Made by a program: the position numbers and the translations under genes | Notes under the pieces: model-generated | Told to the model about the DNA's origin: nothing | The model's input: the letters and a program-made list of their open reading frames with translations, nothing else | The model's database searches: none | NCBI GenBank assembly: GCA_900239685.1 | Contig: OENT01000401.1 | Location: forward strand, 58,692 to 122,691 | DNA length: 64,000 nucleotides | Reading direction: 5' to 3' | DNA from: Rotaria macrura | Taxonomy: Eukaryota > Rotifera > Eurotatoria > Philodinida > Philodinidae | Part shown: piece by piece, positions 26,272 through 40,222 of the stretch | Layout of the letters: each line of letters starts with the position of its first letter | Position numbering within the stretch: position 1 is the first letter of the stretch

Positions 26272-28184
26272 AAAAATGCAAATTTTCGATTGAACTCTCA
26301 AACTTCTAGACAGATTTTTCTATCGTGTAACACTGTTACATAAAAAGACCCTAACTCTGCAGTGGTCTCATCTATATCTTAATTTCCTGTGAATGTTACT
26401 TTTTAAATGAAATACTCTTTAAATAACTTTCGTAGAGCATCAAACGGACTTTCTAATGGTAAAAAAAAATTTTTTTTTTCTTTAATTACTTTTACGCAAA
26501 AACAAAATATATCAAAAAAACGAACGTAACGCTGTGACACTTTTTTTTTCGATGAATTTTGAGTCACCCAACATGCTCATATCTATTTGATTTCTATGGC
26601 AATTCGTCTTTTCTTTAAATATAATCTCGATTGAAAACATCAAGAGTTGCTACGACGAAGCGAAAGTCTGTTATTAGTATGGGAAATTGAAAACTCTACA
26701 ACAATCTAAAATGTATTGTCGGGAGTGAAATTAAAAATAAATAGGGTATTTGTTAGAGAACGAAATTCTGTATCGAATGGTGTGATGAGAAAATATTTTC
26801 AAAAAAACATTTCTCCCTTGAAAAATTTACAACGCGAAACGTTTTCAACAACTTGATCGTCGAAGTAGCGCGTTACGTGGACAAGCCACATATCCATGTT
26901 GATCTTCAAACTATGGATCTAACACAATAAAAGAAAACCGAATGAGATTCTATAATCATGTAAGTTCGTCTTGAATCATATTGAGTGGATCAATACCGTA
27001 CTTCAATAGTCGGTGGAAAATAGCAAGACGAATAGAATGACTGAGAATGGGATCTAGATGATTCTGAATGTGTTTCCATCCTTTTAAGAGTAATTAATAA
27101 TGAATTCGATTTATCTCTTACATCAGTCACCATTCATGTGTATGTTGCTCGATCAGTTCAATCTAATAGTATTCTTAGAGTGAACGCAATGGTTATCTCA
27201 TTTATCAAAGAAGTAAAAATCGAACCAAGTGTTAGAAATGAAAGCAATTCGAATTTTTGACATAGATTAAGAAACAATTTTCACACAGTTGAAATCATTG
27301 AATAATTATTTAAATTATTCTCATGCTCGAATATTTTTGAGTGTGTCACATTCTTGTCGTATGTGCTAATAGATAGCAGAATTTTCCGTGATTTTTTCAA
27401 GCATAAATCAATATTATTTCTAGTCAAGCTTGCATTTTGTGTTATTGCCTTACTCATATTTCCTTTTATTGATTGACAAAAAATAATCTCGGCCAAGTCC
27501 GAACTCTCAAACATTTGGGAGTAGTTGCATGTGGGTGGTTCATGGGTAATTCATACAAAAGAATTCCGTCGATTCTGTTCGCTAGTAAATATTTACACAT
27601 AAATCAACAGACTTTTGTTATCAGTCAGTAAAAATGTTCGGCAAAACAAAAGTAATTTCTTTCGTTCAATTCTTCAACTAATCAAGATAGGTAAGTCATT
27701 TTTTTTAGATCGATAGTATTTTGTTACAAAAATTATTTTGATTGACAACTAATGAAACTTCACGGCAAACTTATTCTTGTATGATTGTTCTATAGGATAA
27801 AAAACTCAATCAATGAAAGTAATTAGTTCAACATAGTATATGTTGAAAAACAATAGAATTCATACGATCTACTATCATGTTTAAGATTATAGTGATAAAT
27901 TATTAAAAATAAGATAGGAAAAAATCTGTCATTATCTTCTTGAACACAGTCATAATGATAAGAACAGTAGGCCTTTTCGATTGGCTTCTTATACAAGCAT
28001 TCATTGAGCCATATGTTAGCTCATTGAATATATAATTAATGTCAAATAGAACTAGAGAGTCATGATTAGAATCCATTCGAGTTTATAAATATTTGAATGC
28101 ATGTAATTAAATGAATTCATTTTCATTTTTTCTTTTCATAGAAATAGACGAAAGAAAAAGAAAAACACACGTAGAATGTCGATG
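26272..28184. other. Intergenic, no gene seen
   Basis: AT-rich, with no frame above 80 codons and no recognisable motif. Confidence 0.45.
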
Positions 28185-31100
28185 TTAAATATCATCATTT
28201 TGAAATTTGAAGAGAAATGATGCATGAATATTAATTCCCACCCATTTCTTGGCTCGAGATCCTAAAATCATGGCATGTTCTTCATTTTCAATGGCTTTCT
28301 CTTGATAATTAATTAATTTTAAAGATACATTTCTTGCTGTTTCAATAATATGTTCAATCGAATGATCGTATGATATGCCACATAATCTATTGCCAGTTGT
28401 CTGATCAATAATAAAACCTGCTTGTGAACCAGCTCGGTACATGTTAGGATGCATAGCTGTTATATAAACCCAACTATGATTCGATTTTTTTAATAATCTA
28501 TGTATAGTCTTGAAAAAATGCTCGAGCGATACAATGTGCTCAATAACAAGAGTACTAATAATAACATCGACCGATGAATCATTAATACATAATTCATCGT
28601 CATTATTAAGATCATGAATAATCCAAGAGACAGATGATATATATTGTTCTTGTGATTGTTTGAGACGTTCTTGCGCCTTATCCATCATACATTTAGATAT
28701 GTCGACTGCAATCTAAGAGAAAAGAAAATTATAATATTTCGAATAAAAATGTAAGTTTTTTAATGAAAAAACCATAGATAAACTAGATGGTAGTCGAGCA
28801 GAGCTCGAAACCGAAACTCGGTGCGAAGCACTAATTTCGAGCAACAAAATTGAGTAGTCCTCTACAAAGACTTGATAATTGATTGTTAAGATGTCATCAA
28901 TAGTATATCGATGCTAACTTTTTCTTCTTGCAATAATAAATCTCATAAAATACGCGCCGAATCTCGGTGTTTTGAGTCGCCATATTGAAAGATAAAATCC
29001 ATAGATTATATTAATATCCATATTTTACTTTGGGCGACCAAAAGGTGATACAGGAAATTTTGAAAAAAAATGAACTTATTCGATGTCGATACTTCGATGT
29101 AGCGTTTGAACAGCTGTTGTACGATACTCAGTTCTCGAGATCATCGTGACAGAAAACATGGACTTTGGATGCGTATGTCGAGAAAGAAAACTTTTTCGCC
29201 GACGATCGCTACACAGTGCTTCGCACCGTAATGATTGTCATGATAAAATGGTAGTTGTCTAACTACATGTCTCGTTATTTTCATTCAATCATAGTTTTTG
29301 CATACATAGCAACAATTTCAATCATAAAAAGTAAAGTATAAATATATGTAGTATCTTAGTTTTCTTCGTCGTATTTTCAGATGATTGAATAAACGTATTT
29401 TTTGTTGAATTTCATAATTAAGGCCCCCCCCCCCCCCATAAGTCGATTTTCGTCAAAGAAAGTCCAAATCGGCTGAAATTTTCAGGATATGTTAGGACTG
29501 AAGCGGGTAGCCTACGATAAAAATTTTAGCCCGAAATATGCAAGTTTAAGGAAGTTATAAGGTGAACACTGGTTAAAAATGACCCATTTTCCATCCTAGT
29601 TATTTTGCCTTCAACTATGTTTTTTCGAAAAATTTTTTTTACCATTCGATAGAGCACGCAAAGACGCAGAGCATCTCGTGCTCCGATTTTTGAAAAAGCT
29701 TTTTTTATGCCCAAAAAAGTTTCCACAACTCAAACTCCGTGAAAAAAGGCCAAAAAACTGCAAGTGAATTTTGTAGGCGATCTTTTTTGGACATAAAAAA
29801 AAGCCTTTTCAAAAATCGGAGCACGTGATGCCCTGTGTCTTTGCATGCTCTATCGAATGGTAAAAAAAGTTTTTCGAAAAAACATAGTTGAAGGCAAAAT
29901 GACTAGGATGAAAAATTGAAAAACCTGATTTTGAGAGAAACATAAACACATTTTTTGCTGTTTTTTTAAATTTTCTCAATTTTCACGCGGTTTTTGAGGA
30001 TTTGACCTATCAAGTCATGCGTAACTTTTAATTCTGCACACGCTGAGCGCTTAATTAATTATTAATTAATTAATTAATTAATCAGTAATTAGAAATCTAA
30101 GACCTAATTTTTTAAAAAAAAACGTTTTTGACATAGAGGACCTCTCAAAGATCACTAAAAATTTCGGTCAAAAAATGGTGTTTGGAAAAAAAAATATAGT
30201 GATTCTGAAAGAACAGAACATGGGCTATCCCCTCATGGTGTTATCTTAATTTTCATTTTCTCGACGAAAATAGACTTTTTTTGAGGGGGGGAGGCTTAAG
30301 TATACATTATCATACGTAGATGATCTGAATTGGAAACTGACTATGACTTAACAATCCAATGAACATTAGAACTAACACTATGTTGGTTACGTCTATGCAA
30401 GAATGAGTGCATTAGGCAAATTTTGCAAAAATATAGACGTAAAAGTCATTTTATTCGATGGATGAAATTTATTGCATGCCTTGAATAACAAAAATGTGTC
30501 TTTCTATATCAAAAATACGAGATAAATAATAAAAAAAAGAATTCTTTGTATTCTTAGTTTTAGCTATGGAATACAACTATTGTATGACATATTTCATGTG
30601 GAATAGTCATTTTTCATGGATGATTATTGTAATGTAATATTAAAAATAATTTTTATCTATGTGTCTCCTGCGATGATGTGAGTAGTCTTATGTTAGTCAC
30701 AAAAGAGTCATTGAATTATAGATCGAAATATGATGAAGATACTCGATTATCTTTTCTGAACAACTAAAAGAAAAAGAATTTACAGGTTCATTTTCAGTAA
30801 ATCTAGATAGAGATCATTATTCAACGTAAAGATGAATACTAATACTAATCTATGTCTTCATTTTCTCGTCGTATAGAAAATAATTTTCATATTAAAAATT
30901 AGACACAAGTTAATGTTTTAACATTTGTTTTTTTGTATTGATGTTCACCCATACTCTCAGGAACAAATAGATATCATGACATGTGAGCATGAAACTTTAA
31001 ACAAATTCGTTATTGACAATTAGAACGATATAATTAATAATAGATATCTTATTATCAGTCCTTGAAATTGTTAAATAAGTAATGAACTCTATTGCATGAA

Positions 31101-33116
31101 TTTCATTTTTACTTTTATATAAGTACATGTTAAACATTCGATTGATATCGATCATCGTAACTTAACATCCTATTTTCAATTTATTGAAGTAAACAAATTT
31201 CAATGAAAATTTCTGTTTCAAGTATTAGCATATTTTAATTAGTAGATTATTTTTCTAAAACGATGAAAAGCAAATAATGCACAAAATGATTGTAAAAGAA
31301 TGTGAAACATAGTTATATGTTAAGAAATAGAAAAAACAATATTTTTCATGATATTTACTTGCACTCAAAAATATTTCAAAAAATGCACGTAACGCATTGT
31401 TATTCAATTAAACGAGAAATAGTATGATGAGTTGATTTTAACTTTTTTTTTGGTGAAAGAGAACTATAATGGAAGTTAATGAATAAACGTTTTCACATGG
31501 AAAGATCTTCGATGACATTCAGAAAAATTAATTGAACAAGACAAATGAGATTGTTTGCTATATCTGTTGAATTGAAGTTATGAGTAAATTTTGTAAAACA
31601 AATCTCAGAAAATATTCTCTATTGACAAAAACATGTCTAGCTTCATAAACGCCACTTCCCTCCCCGTTAGATAAATTTGTGCGAACATAAGCCTGAACTG
31701 ATGCATAGAAATATCATAGTTTTTTCTGGTGTTTTTTTTTACTAAAAACTAAGCATTCGTGATCGACCTATATCATGGCAATCAGCCATTTGTTACTTTA
31801 TTTTTGTTCTTTCTATCTGATGTAATTATTTATAAATCATAGTCATTGATTTTGTGTTTACAACGATGCGAAATGCTTGATGATGAATATAGTGTTCAAT
31901 GAAAAGAAGACAAAATTAGAACATTTTCGCGCAAGTTCACAATGTGTATGTGTCGTGGAAAATAAAAATGACTTATTTAATTTTTTTCAACAAATCATAA
32001 AAGAAGTTTAGTTTATACGACGACAGTTAGTAATTGTTCTATTCATGTCTAGCAAAAACAAATTACATAAAAGTTCTAAAATATCGTAAGTTTAAGGTGT
32101 AATGAGTGTGCATTCAAATGTTCTCGACGAGCTTTCATTCTATACATTTAATTTTTTTTTTTTTTGAAAGAGCATGTCAAGAGACAAGACACGCCGATGT
32201 CCTTTTAGTTTCTAGTTAAACATGTCTTTATTATATATACAGGCACTTATATATTAACGATCCCTATTCTCCGGATACATTTTCTGAGTTCTTAAACATG
32301 TCACAGTGTTTTCCTCATACAAACTAAGAATTAAGAAAAAGGATAATGCACTACATCTTCGAAATAAACAAAAATTAATATGTAATGAATGAGGACTCAC
32401 CCGGAAGCTTTTGAATGCCAAAAGAGCTCTATTAGACTATTATTTGGTAAATATCTCCCTTCAATATCATGACTAGCGCTGGCACTTTATCTTTATTTTA
32501 CTTTGAAAAAGTAAAGTAAAGTGAGCTTGAACTTCCACAATTTAATACTGAGTTTTGGATCTAGCAATATGTATCTATATAAGTGCAGTACTATTATCAA
32601 TAATGATGCTGTGTCAAAATATCAGTAGCCAACGTTAACTATTGAATGCAGTCGCTAGGTTTCTACTACTTTTGCAAAACAAATTTTCTCCAAAAGTTGT
32701 TGAAACCCACCCGCTGGATTTACCTCGACTAACAACTGATTAAAGACGGAATTACACGTCTCATCCACACTTGTCGTTTTAATTTATCTAATATTTGACT
32801 GTAATCAGAAACACAACTGTTTCTCGTAATGCTTTTTTTGTTTTGTCAACGAAACAAAATGAATTTTGAATTCTATACTCACAACGAACCATCCAGCACT
32901 TAATATTTTCTTTGTATTGCGTCCTGTTCCACATCCTAATTCACAACAGATTTTTGTGTCAGTCGATTGAGAATTAAGAAGTGGTTGAGCTATTTCATCG
33001 AATGCAACATCATCAAGTAATTGTAGAATATTTCCATCGGAATCATATGTATTCGACCAAGCATCATAACATTCGACAGTAGATACGAATGTTTTATTAC
33101 TATGATTTGACGTCAT
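28185..33116 (-). CDS. Class I SAM-dependent methyltransferase
   Basis: Two exons on the minus strand (33116-32883 and 28712-28185) encode 253 aa. I start at the in-frame ATG at 33116. Motif I is CCELGCGTGRNTKKIL at the end of exon 1. Exon 2 opens with IAVDISKCMMDKAQERL, the acidic post-I strand that contacts the SAM ribose, so the two pieces belong together and join in phase 0. DVIISTLVIEHIVSLEHFF is the motif II/III region of Methyltransf_11 enzymes. The substrate cannot be predicted. The 4170 bp intron is by far the longest in the window and contains a foldback transposon at 29422-30295. The compact, bacterial/fungal-like domain makes horizontal origin possible in a bdelloid, but the sequence alone does not show it. 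Confidence 0.85.
28821..29229. repeat. Short inverted repeat pair in the methyltransferase intron
   Basis: CGGTGCGAAGCACT at about 28820-28833 is exactly complementary to AGTGCTTCGCACCG at about 29216-29229. The intervening ~380 bp is more GC-rich than its surroundings. It may be a small non-autonomous element; no target duplication is visible. Confidence 0.45.
29422..30295. mobile_element. TTAA-flanked foldback DNA element
   Basis: TTAA lies at both flanks (29418-29421 and 30296-30299), as for piggyBac- or Kolobok-type insertions. The termini are inverted: the left starts GG then C14 and reaches AAGTCGATTTTCGTC, and the right end reverse-complemented reads GCCTCCCCCCCTC and reaches AAGTCTATTTTCGTC. 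Inside, about 29587-29717 and 29790-29918 are long inverted arms that share the CTATCGAATGGTAAAAAAA stretch in opposite sense. No transposase frame is present. The element sits in the methyltransferase intron. Confidence 0.75.
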
Positions 33117-36100
33117 TTGTTTTGGTCGTTTTCGCTTAATACGCAAATAAAAGACGAAAATTCAAATAGTTCTATATAGATAAGATAGAAAAGAAAAGAA
33201 TCTGCTTGTTTTCGAAAAAAAGAAGAATATTGACATGTGTAATTTCATCTGTTCTGTATACTATCTAGATTTTACCATCTTGTTCGAGACTAAAAAAATC
33301 ATTTCATGTTTACTAAGTATGACATTGAAAAAATAAATAATGACAATTTTAAGTTTATCAAGAGACGGAAAATGAATATGTAATACATAGTATTTTTCAT
33401 TTTAAAAACTACACGTTCACATAAACATAAATTTGATCAACAATGAATAATGTTACACTGCTTCAATAGAATTTATCGTACTGAAAAATGAATAGAAATT
33501 AACAGCAAGTTTTGTTCTCTAGCAGCTAGTGATCTAAAATTCTACAAGTTATGTTGACTGAGATTGCCAAGAAGTAAATATTTGTTTTGTTTCCAAGAAA
33601 CGCGTAACCTTAGTGTAACAGAGTAGAACAAGAGAATTCTGATTCTAGTAGGAAAAAAATTCTCATGTTCGGTGCAGACGAGGAGGAAGATAGTCAAGAT
33701 TCTTGTCCTTCAAGTGAGACTATCGTTGTTCGTTAGAAATAGTATCGAATCATTTTTGAATGTTTACTGATGAGAAAATATCACGAAAGACTTGAGTGAC
33801 GAGTCTCGTTGTTTCCGGTCTCAATGCGTCAACGTTCTATATTGTCATATTTATTAATGCATCAATGCCGACAATATTTTCATTCGTTGCATGAAAAATA
33901 AAAAAATAAACTCAGTCATTTCTTCTTGACTATTCTCATCTTTAAGTGCATTATCATGTTTTTTCTTTTATCATGATCAGAATAGTATTTATCAAAAAAT
34001 ATACACGTTCGAAATAATCAACAGTACTTATTAACAAGTAAAACATCTATGTTATTGAATAGGGATATTGTCGTAGAAGAGTACTTTGTATTATTTTGAA
34101 TGAAAGAATCAAACAATTAATAGTTTTATATCATATCTTTTATTACGAATTAATTATACATATAATACTACGATGAGTTTAAGTCAAGCAGGGATAATAG
34201 CAGATGATTCATAAGAAGTATTCAGTGTAAAGAGTCAATTGTTTGAACAGTGTATTAATTAATTCTACTCTATTTAACAATGTTGTTTGTAAGTATAACT
34301 AACGTTTTCTTTTTCTTTTTTTGTTTCTCTACGATAATAAGTATTTCTCTCGTTTGCAAAATAGAAATTTTTTTTTATTTTATTCATTCGTATAAATATG
34401 GAAACTATGAAATGATACGATTCAGATTCTTAGGTTTGAAGTTAAGTCATTTTTTGTAAGTCCCAAACTCCATAGATAAGAATTCATAGTGCATTAGTTC
34501 GTCAATGGCACACGATGTAAAGATTATTCTGTTCAATCATCGATAGTACGTAGAATTAGAGTGCCGAGATACGATAACGAATTATTAGAGTTTCATTCAA
34601 TGATCATATATGACAAATTGTATCAAAATAAGAAAATTTAATTCATATTTTAACAATCGACTGTCTGTTTCTCTCAGATTTTAGAACATATTTTCGATTG
34701 AATCTTCGAATAGCAATCGTTCTAACTGAAGCATTTCGATAGAATTGAGTTTATCTATGTTTATTGATTCGATAGTCATTTAATTGACATTACATAGCAT
34801 CAATATGTCTTCTCCTATATGATAAGTATTATCAGGAATAATTTCGAATGTCTTGATGCTCAACTAAAGTTATTGATACTTTTCTTTGTAGTCATAAAAT
34901 AGCATATAATAATTAAGAGAGTAGATATGTATATATATATATATATGAAATTACTCGAACTATGTCTCGTTTTTAGTTTCTTCTTAATAAGATAAGTGAT
35001 TCTGCACCTATTTCAAATAGCATGATAATGCTCACTTTGATATTTTTTCATTACTAACAAAAATTATCATATCTTCATCACGAACGGATCTTTTACTTTA
35101 ACTAAAATGTTGAGAAAGGAAATGTAGCACATGTGATTAGGTACGGATAAGATAAATATTGTAATTTCATGCAAAAAATTATGAACAATTTTATCAAAAT
35201 CTTTTAATAAACATTATTCTAGATCTGTTAATAGTAAATTTATTTTTTCTCCATTTTGCATCTATAAATGTGTTTCGGTCATGCGTTCTCGTTTGATATT
35301 TATCTATGTTTATACGGAAAGGAAAATCCTATGTTCGATTTCAATTCGTTTCGTATCGAACAAGACACATAGAACAATTGTCGAAAGATGAGATCGATTT
35401 TCGTTGTATGGAAATGATGTCGAAATTGAATTATTTTAGCATGTGTTAATCAGTAGATTCTAATAGGTCCGTGCATAAATATATTCTATTTGACTTATAG
35501 TTTACATTGTCTTCGTTTTTGTTCTTGTATTTTACACACAATTTCTTCTGTGTGATTTATCTACCCGTTAATTTTTGTTTTCATATTTCTTCGAATTCCT
35601 CTTTTTTATTAATATAATCTTATGTCTTAATATTTTAATAGTGCGATGAATAGAAGTTGAATAAGTATAACATGGTATTCTATACTTATCTTTATTCTTA
35701 TCCGATTTTGCTAACTAACTCGTACAAGCAAAAGAAAGCGTAGAATTTTGTTCCTTCGACATTATCATTCTTCCCTTTTTTCTCATCCATTCAATATTTT
35801 CTCAATTGACGAACAGTTGATTATGATCAAAATCTGATATAACTTCTTTTGCTACGACTATTATAATTCTTTGAAAAAAAATCTTAATCAATGTATTAAG
35901 ATACAGAGAAAACATCAAGGTCTTCGGCGGTACCTATTGTTTCCAATTCAATCGCTTCGATGATGTGCCGATTCTTAGTTATGAGTAAATCTGTATTAAA
36001 ACATGATAACGGAAATAAGTTGCAAGTTCCTAGAATGATAAATGTTAATATTATGGAATATTTAAAAATAATGACAGAAATTTTCTTAGACTGCATTGAT

Positions 36101-37122
36101 CATGCAAAAAAAAACACGTTGATTAAGTTTGCCTGTTTGGAACGTTTCTTACCTCTCATAATGAATGATTATTTATTTAACGTGTCAGTAGTAAGCATCT
36201 GTTTTCTTATTTTATTTTTACTAGTTTATCAACTTCTCTTTTACATTTGATTGTTGTATGATCTCGAGAAACATTATTGCTTTCATTTTATCTATCGTAT
36301 AACTTTCTAGGCGATCGAAATATATTTCGAATTAAATAGTTTTTGCAGTACGTTCTCTAAAATTGTTAGTAGTTTAAACGAGATCATTATTCTTATACGA
36401 TTGACATAAAAATCAAATAGCATAATGTTAACGAATATACACAATGAGACCTTCGCAATGCATTTTATAATTATATTCTACGTCATAAAAAATGATAGAA
36501 AATTCATTTTTATATTTATTTCCCTTGAATGCATCGTTCTTACATTGTTTTCTCAGTTTTTTTGTTTGTTTTTTCTTTTAGCTGAAATATGTTTTCAATG
36601 ATGATGTATTAAATTCTTTTTAGAAGAAAAAAAGAATGATATATTGTCTAAGGAATTAATATAATGCCTTGATGAATATTTTCTTAAAGAAACATGCTTG
36701 TGAACTTTATCTGACATAGATCAAAAGTACTTTTTTCTTTTCTCAAAAGAAAATTCTTTAGCAACACTCGTCGAGCTATGTGTGTTAGATGATAATTATT
36801 ATTACATTTTAAACTATGAAGACACATCTTTGAGTTTGAAGAGATGTCCACATATTTTACTTAGCTTCTTAAGTTCGCTACAGATCAGACACAAGATTTG
36901 AAACTAGATTTTACTGTAAAACTCAAGTATCTATTTAGATAAGGAAAAACAAATGAAATGTGTGCTAAATTCTATATTGAAATCTCATGTTATCTACTAA
37001 CTTTGTAATTAAACAAACATATGTATATTAGATTAGATTTAATATTAAAAAAAAGAAAAAACACGGATTATTTTGTATGTATATTTTTAGTACTCTAGAA
37101 GAATTATTTTGTACTTCATCAA
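33117..37122. other. 4 kb intergenic stretch, no gene seen
   Basis: Very AT-rich. A TA microsatellite lies near 34930-34946. The longest frame (35960-36250) has a hydrophobic C-terminal stretch but no family resemblance and no supporting context. I cannot support a gene here. Confidence 0.45.
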
Positions 37123-38180
37123 ATGGACATCATGAGAAATGTTACCGGTTCTTATCCTATTTGGTATTTTATAAATGATTCACTAATGATTGCAGGCAAT
37201 GCTATTGGCATATTCTTTGCATTTATTTTTATATTAACCATTGTCCGTTTATATCATCCATCGTATTCAATTTCGAATTTAATTGCATGTAATACATGTT
37301 TGGCTGTTGGATTAACGAGCACAGTAATGTTAATAAATGCTTGTTATGCATTGAGAAGTGATTTTCGTGGCGTAGGCTACTCAGATTCATTTTGTACAAT
37401 GCGTGGAGCACTATTAAATCTATTTTCAATATATATGTATATTTCATTTTGTTTAAAAGCATTTAATCGTCTTCGTTGTATTGTCTATTATTCAAATCCA
37501 ATATTAACATCATATCGATGTTTATCTATTGTAATTTTATTTCAATGGTTATTAACAATATTACTATTTTTAACAATAATACTAACAGATGGAATTGAAT
37601 ATGATTGGGGTTCTCATCTATGTTTTGTACCAATAACAAAAATTTATCATTTCATATTTATGAGTATGTACATATAGTTTTCTAATTTAAATAAAGATAA
37701 AATTTTCATGTTTCTAATTGATTTGTATTGTTTGTTTTTTTCTTTTTTCATTTCAAACTTTACTTAGTGATTATTTATTACATTTCAATGTTATTCATAT
37801 CGATTGCTTACATCTATATTCTTTATTATGTACTACATCTACCATTATTGGAACGATATCGTCGAAAACGTCAATTAGCACTTCTTCGACGCGTTCTAGT
37901 TCTTCTTATAATGCTTATCATACCAGGCTTGTTATCATCGTTTCTTCTTGTTTGTTGGTTATTACATGGTACAGTGCCATCGTATTCCTTTAAAATAAGT
38001 ACTTTATTCGATACACTCGGACATACAGGTGCAATTATAACCATATTTATATCGCATACGAAAATTCGTCATCAATATTATAAACAAAAGCAAGTTAAAA
38101 ATAATAATCTAATAAAAAAAGTTCAAAAAAAAAATTGTGAATTAATTTCATTGAACGATCAACACAATTCAAAGCTATGA
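37123..38180 (+). CDS. Orphan rhodopsin-like 7TM receptor
   Basis: Two exons (37123-37663, 37768-38180) encode 317 aa. The joint at FMMIIYYISML falls within TM5. Seven hydrophobic segments can be drawn, with TM1 starting GNAIGIFFAFIFILTIV after a short glycosylatable N-terminus (NVTGS). TM2 has the N-L-x-A-C-N pattern. TM3 follows Cys in SFCTMRGALLN. The DRY position is replaced by FNRLRCIVYYS, and TM7 has HTGAIITIFIS in place of NPxxY. The tail after TM7 is short and Lys/Gln-rich. This degenerate class A pattern is typical of lineage-expanded orphan receptors. The ligand is unknown and the location is the plasma membrane. AATAAA at 38252-38257 is a likely poly(A) signal. Confidence 0.85.
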
Positions 38181-40222
38181 AGATGAATGATGAAGTGAAA
38201 ATTTTCTTTTATTTTGTTAGATGTTTGTATTTATGTTCGCACATTTCAGAAAATAAATCTATCATGTTGTAAATATGTTGACTTTGAATATGTTACGTTT
38301 TTTTCTTATTAAGATAAAGATGACGATGATAATAGTAAAATATGCATGAAGTAATTTATCGATCGAATATTTCAATAGATACATCTCGTTCGTGATAACA
38401 TCATTTTCTCTGAATTACATCGATCATGAATCGACTACGTCACATATCGATAATTATTTCTATGAATACATGTCAGAAATCAAGGATAAAAAAATAAACT
38501 TATGCGGGGGGGGGGGGTTTATATCATGTTATCAATCTTGTTAATTAATGTTAAAGAAGAAAATATGCTGTTGTCAGGATGTTATTTTGATTGTTTTTCT
38601 TCTTTTGCTTTCGAAGTAGAACTTTTCAGATTTTTACAACGACTAATAGATGTTCAATGATGAAATTAAAAAGTTATTTCTAATAGTCTGTAATTGATTA
38701 ATAGACTAGGAAATAACAATCATCACATTAAGGTATGATGTCTTTACTTATCATGATAGTGCGTTGTCTGATAATTTGAAGGTAGTCAATCGATGAATAA
38801 TATTCGTGAGTGTAAAAAAAAACCGAAACAAGGTGATACAGAGAGTATAATTTAATGAACATTCGAAAGAGTCATTTGAAGATAAAAAAAAGTCGATTTT
38901 TCATCCTCATCAGTAGCTTTTTGACAGTTAATCATTTGTATATATTAGACATGTTGCAGCGAAATGGAGAAAGATGCTTTACTTCTTCATCTACTTTCTA
39001 TGTTCTTGTATACTAAATCAATGTTGATATTTTGGCGGTTATATATATAGACAAACGAGGGCTTGCCTGTCGTGATGCTTGTGTTCGTGTGTGCTACGAC
39101 AAGTTCCAAATTTTTCTTTTCTCTACTACTTTTGTACATCAACACGATAAAGAGCAAGTTTTTATCTTTGTATTTCTTTTTTCTTTGTTCTTTTTGTTTT
39201 TTTCTCCTTGACAATTGTCCTGTAAGCATGGCTAATAAACATAAGAAGTTCTACGTCAGTCAGTATATATAGACAATGATAATATAGGCATAAAAGAAAA
39301 AAAAATACAGAGAATCGACACGATACTCATATCCTGTCGCATTAATATGTGTTGTCGTATTTTCTTATAACTTCAGATGATGTTGTAGATGCGCGACACA
39401 GTCTCTTTCTCTCCCTCCCTTGCTCTTTCTTTTTCCTTCTTATATCTTCCAAATCCTGTCTACACTTTATTAAATATCAGTATATGTCATTCGCTGTATC
39501 ATAATGGTAGTGATAATGTTGGCGTTGATGAGGATCAAAATGATTTGTTTCTTCTTATCAGATTTAATATAATCTGTACACTACTAATGCATTAAAACGA
39601 GAAGGTAATCATGTCGACGTGGAATGACATTATAACCAGATCGTAGGTGTGACATGTGAGTTTTTCTTTTCAAACTTTCTGTACGTATCATTGCATGTCT
39701 TTTCTTTCAATTTGTATTGACTAGCTCTTTATTTATTAATTTCTCTTCATCATTCATTACTTCTCAATCAATAGATGCAAGTTTATTTTTAATCCAGAAG
39801 AAGCACGTAGAATAAGAGAATAAAGGAAAGATTAAATATGTTTATCATTCGTATATAAACAGATTTTATCCAAAAGAAAAAAAAAAAAGTAAAGTAAACT
39901 TGAAAAGTCTAATAAGAAAATATCATTTTTAACCTTCTTATTTTCAGTTTCTTTCAGAACGATATTTGTGTTTTCCGCATCGAATGTATGTTTTAAATAA
40001 GAAAGAAAAAGAAAAAAGAACTTGATTGAAATATTTTTAGAGCTTCAATATTAAAATTAAATTCTCTTTTTTTCTCTTCTCATTTTTTCTTCATCTCAAT
40101 TTTTTTCACGGACATAACTGTATTAAAACGAATACGTCTCTGGTGTTGTCGACAAAAACACATACCCATTATACACTATTTCAGAGAATCATCATCAGCA
40201 TCTGTAATGCTCGTCGTCGTCG
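38181..40222. other. Intergenic, no gene seen
   Basis: AT-rich. It contains a 12-base G run at 38506-38517 and pyrimidine-rich tracts near 39400 and 40040-40100. The latter may be the 5' UTR or promoter of the next gene. Confidence 0.4.

Noticed and set aside
35960-36250. 96-codon frame with hydrophobic C-terminus
   Set aside because: No homology signal, no splice partners, isolated in a 4 kb gene-poor region.
38506-38517. G12 tract as a terminus of the TTAA foldback family
   Set aside because: No TTAA or subterminal AAGTCNATTTTCGTC motif nearby.
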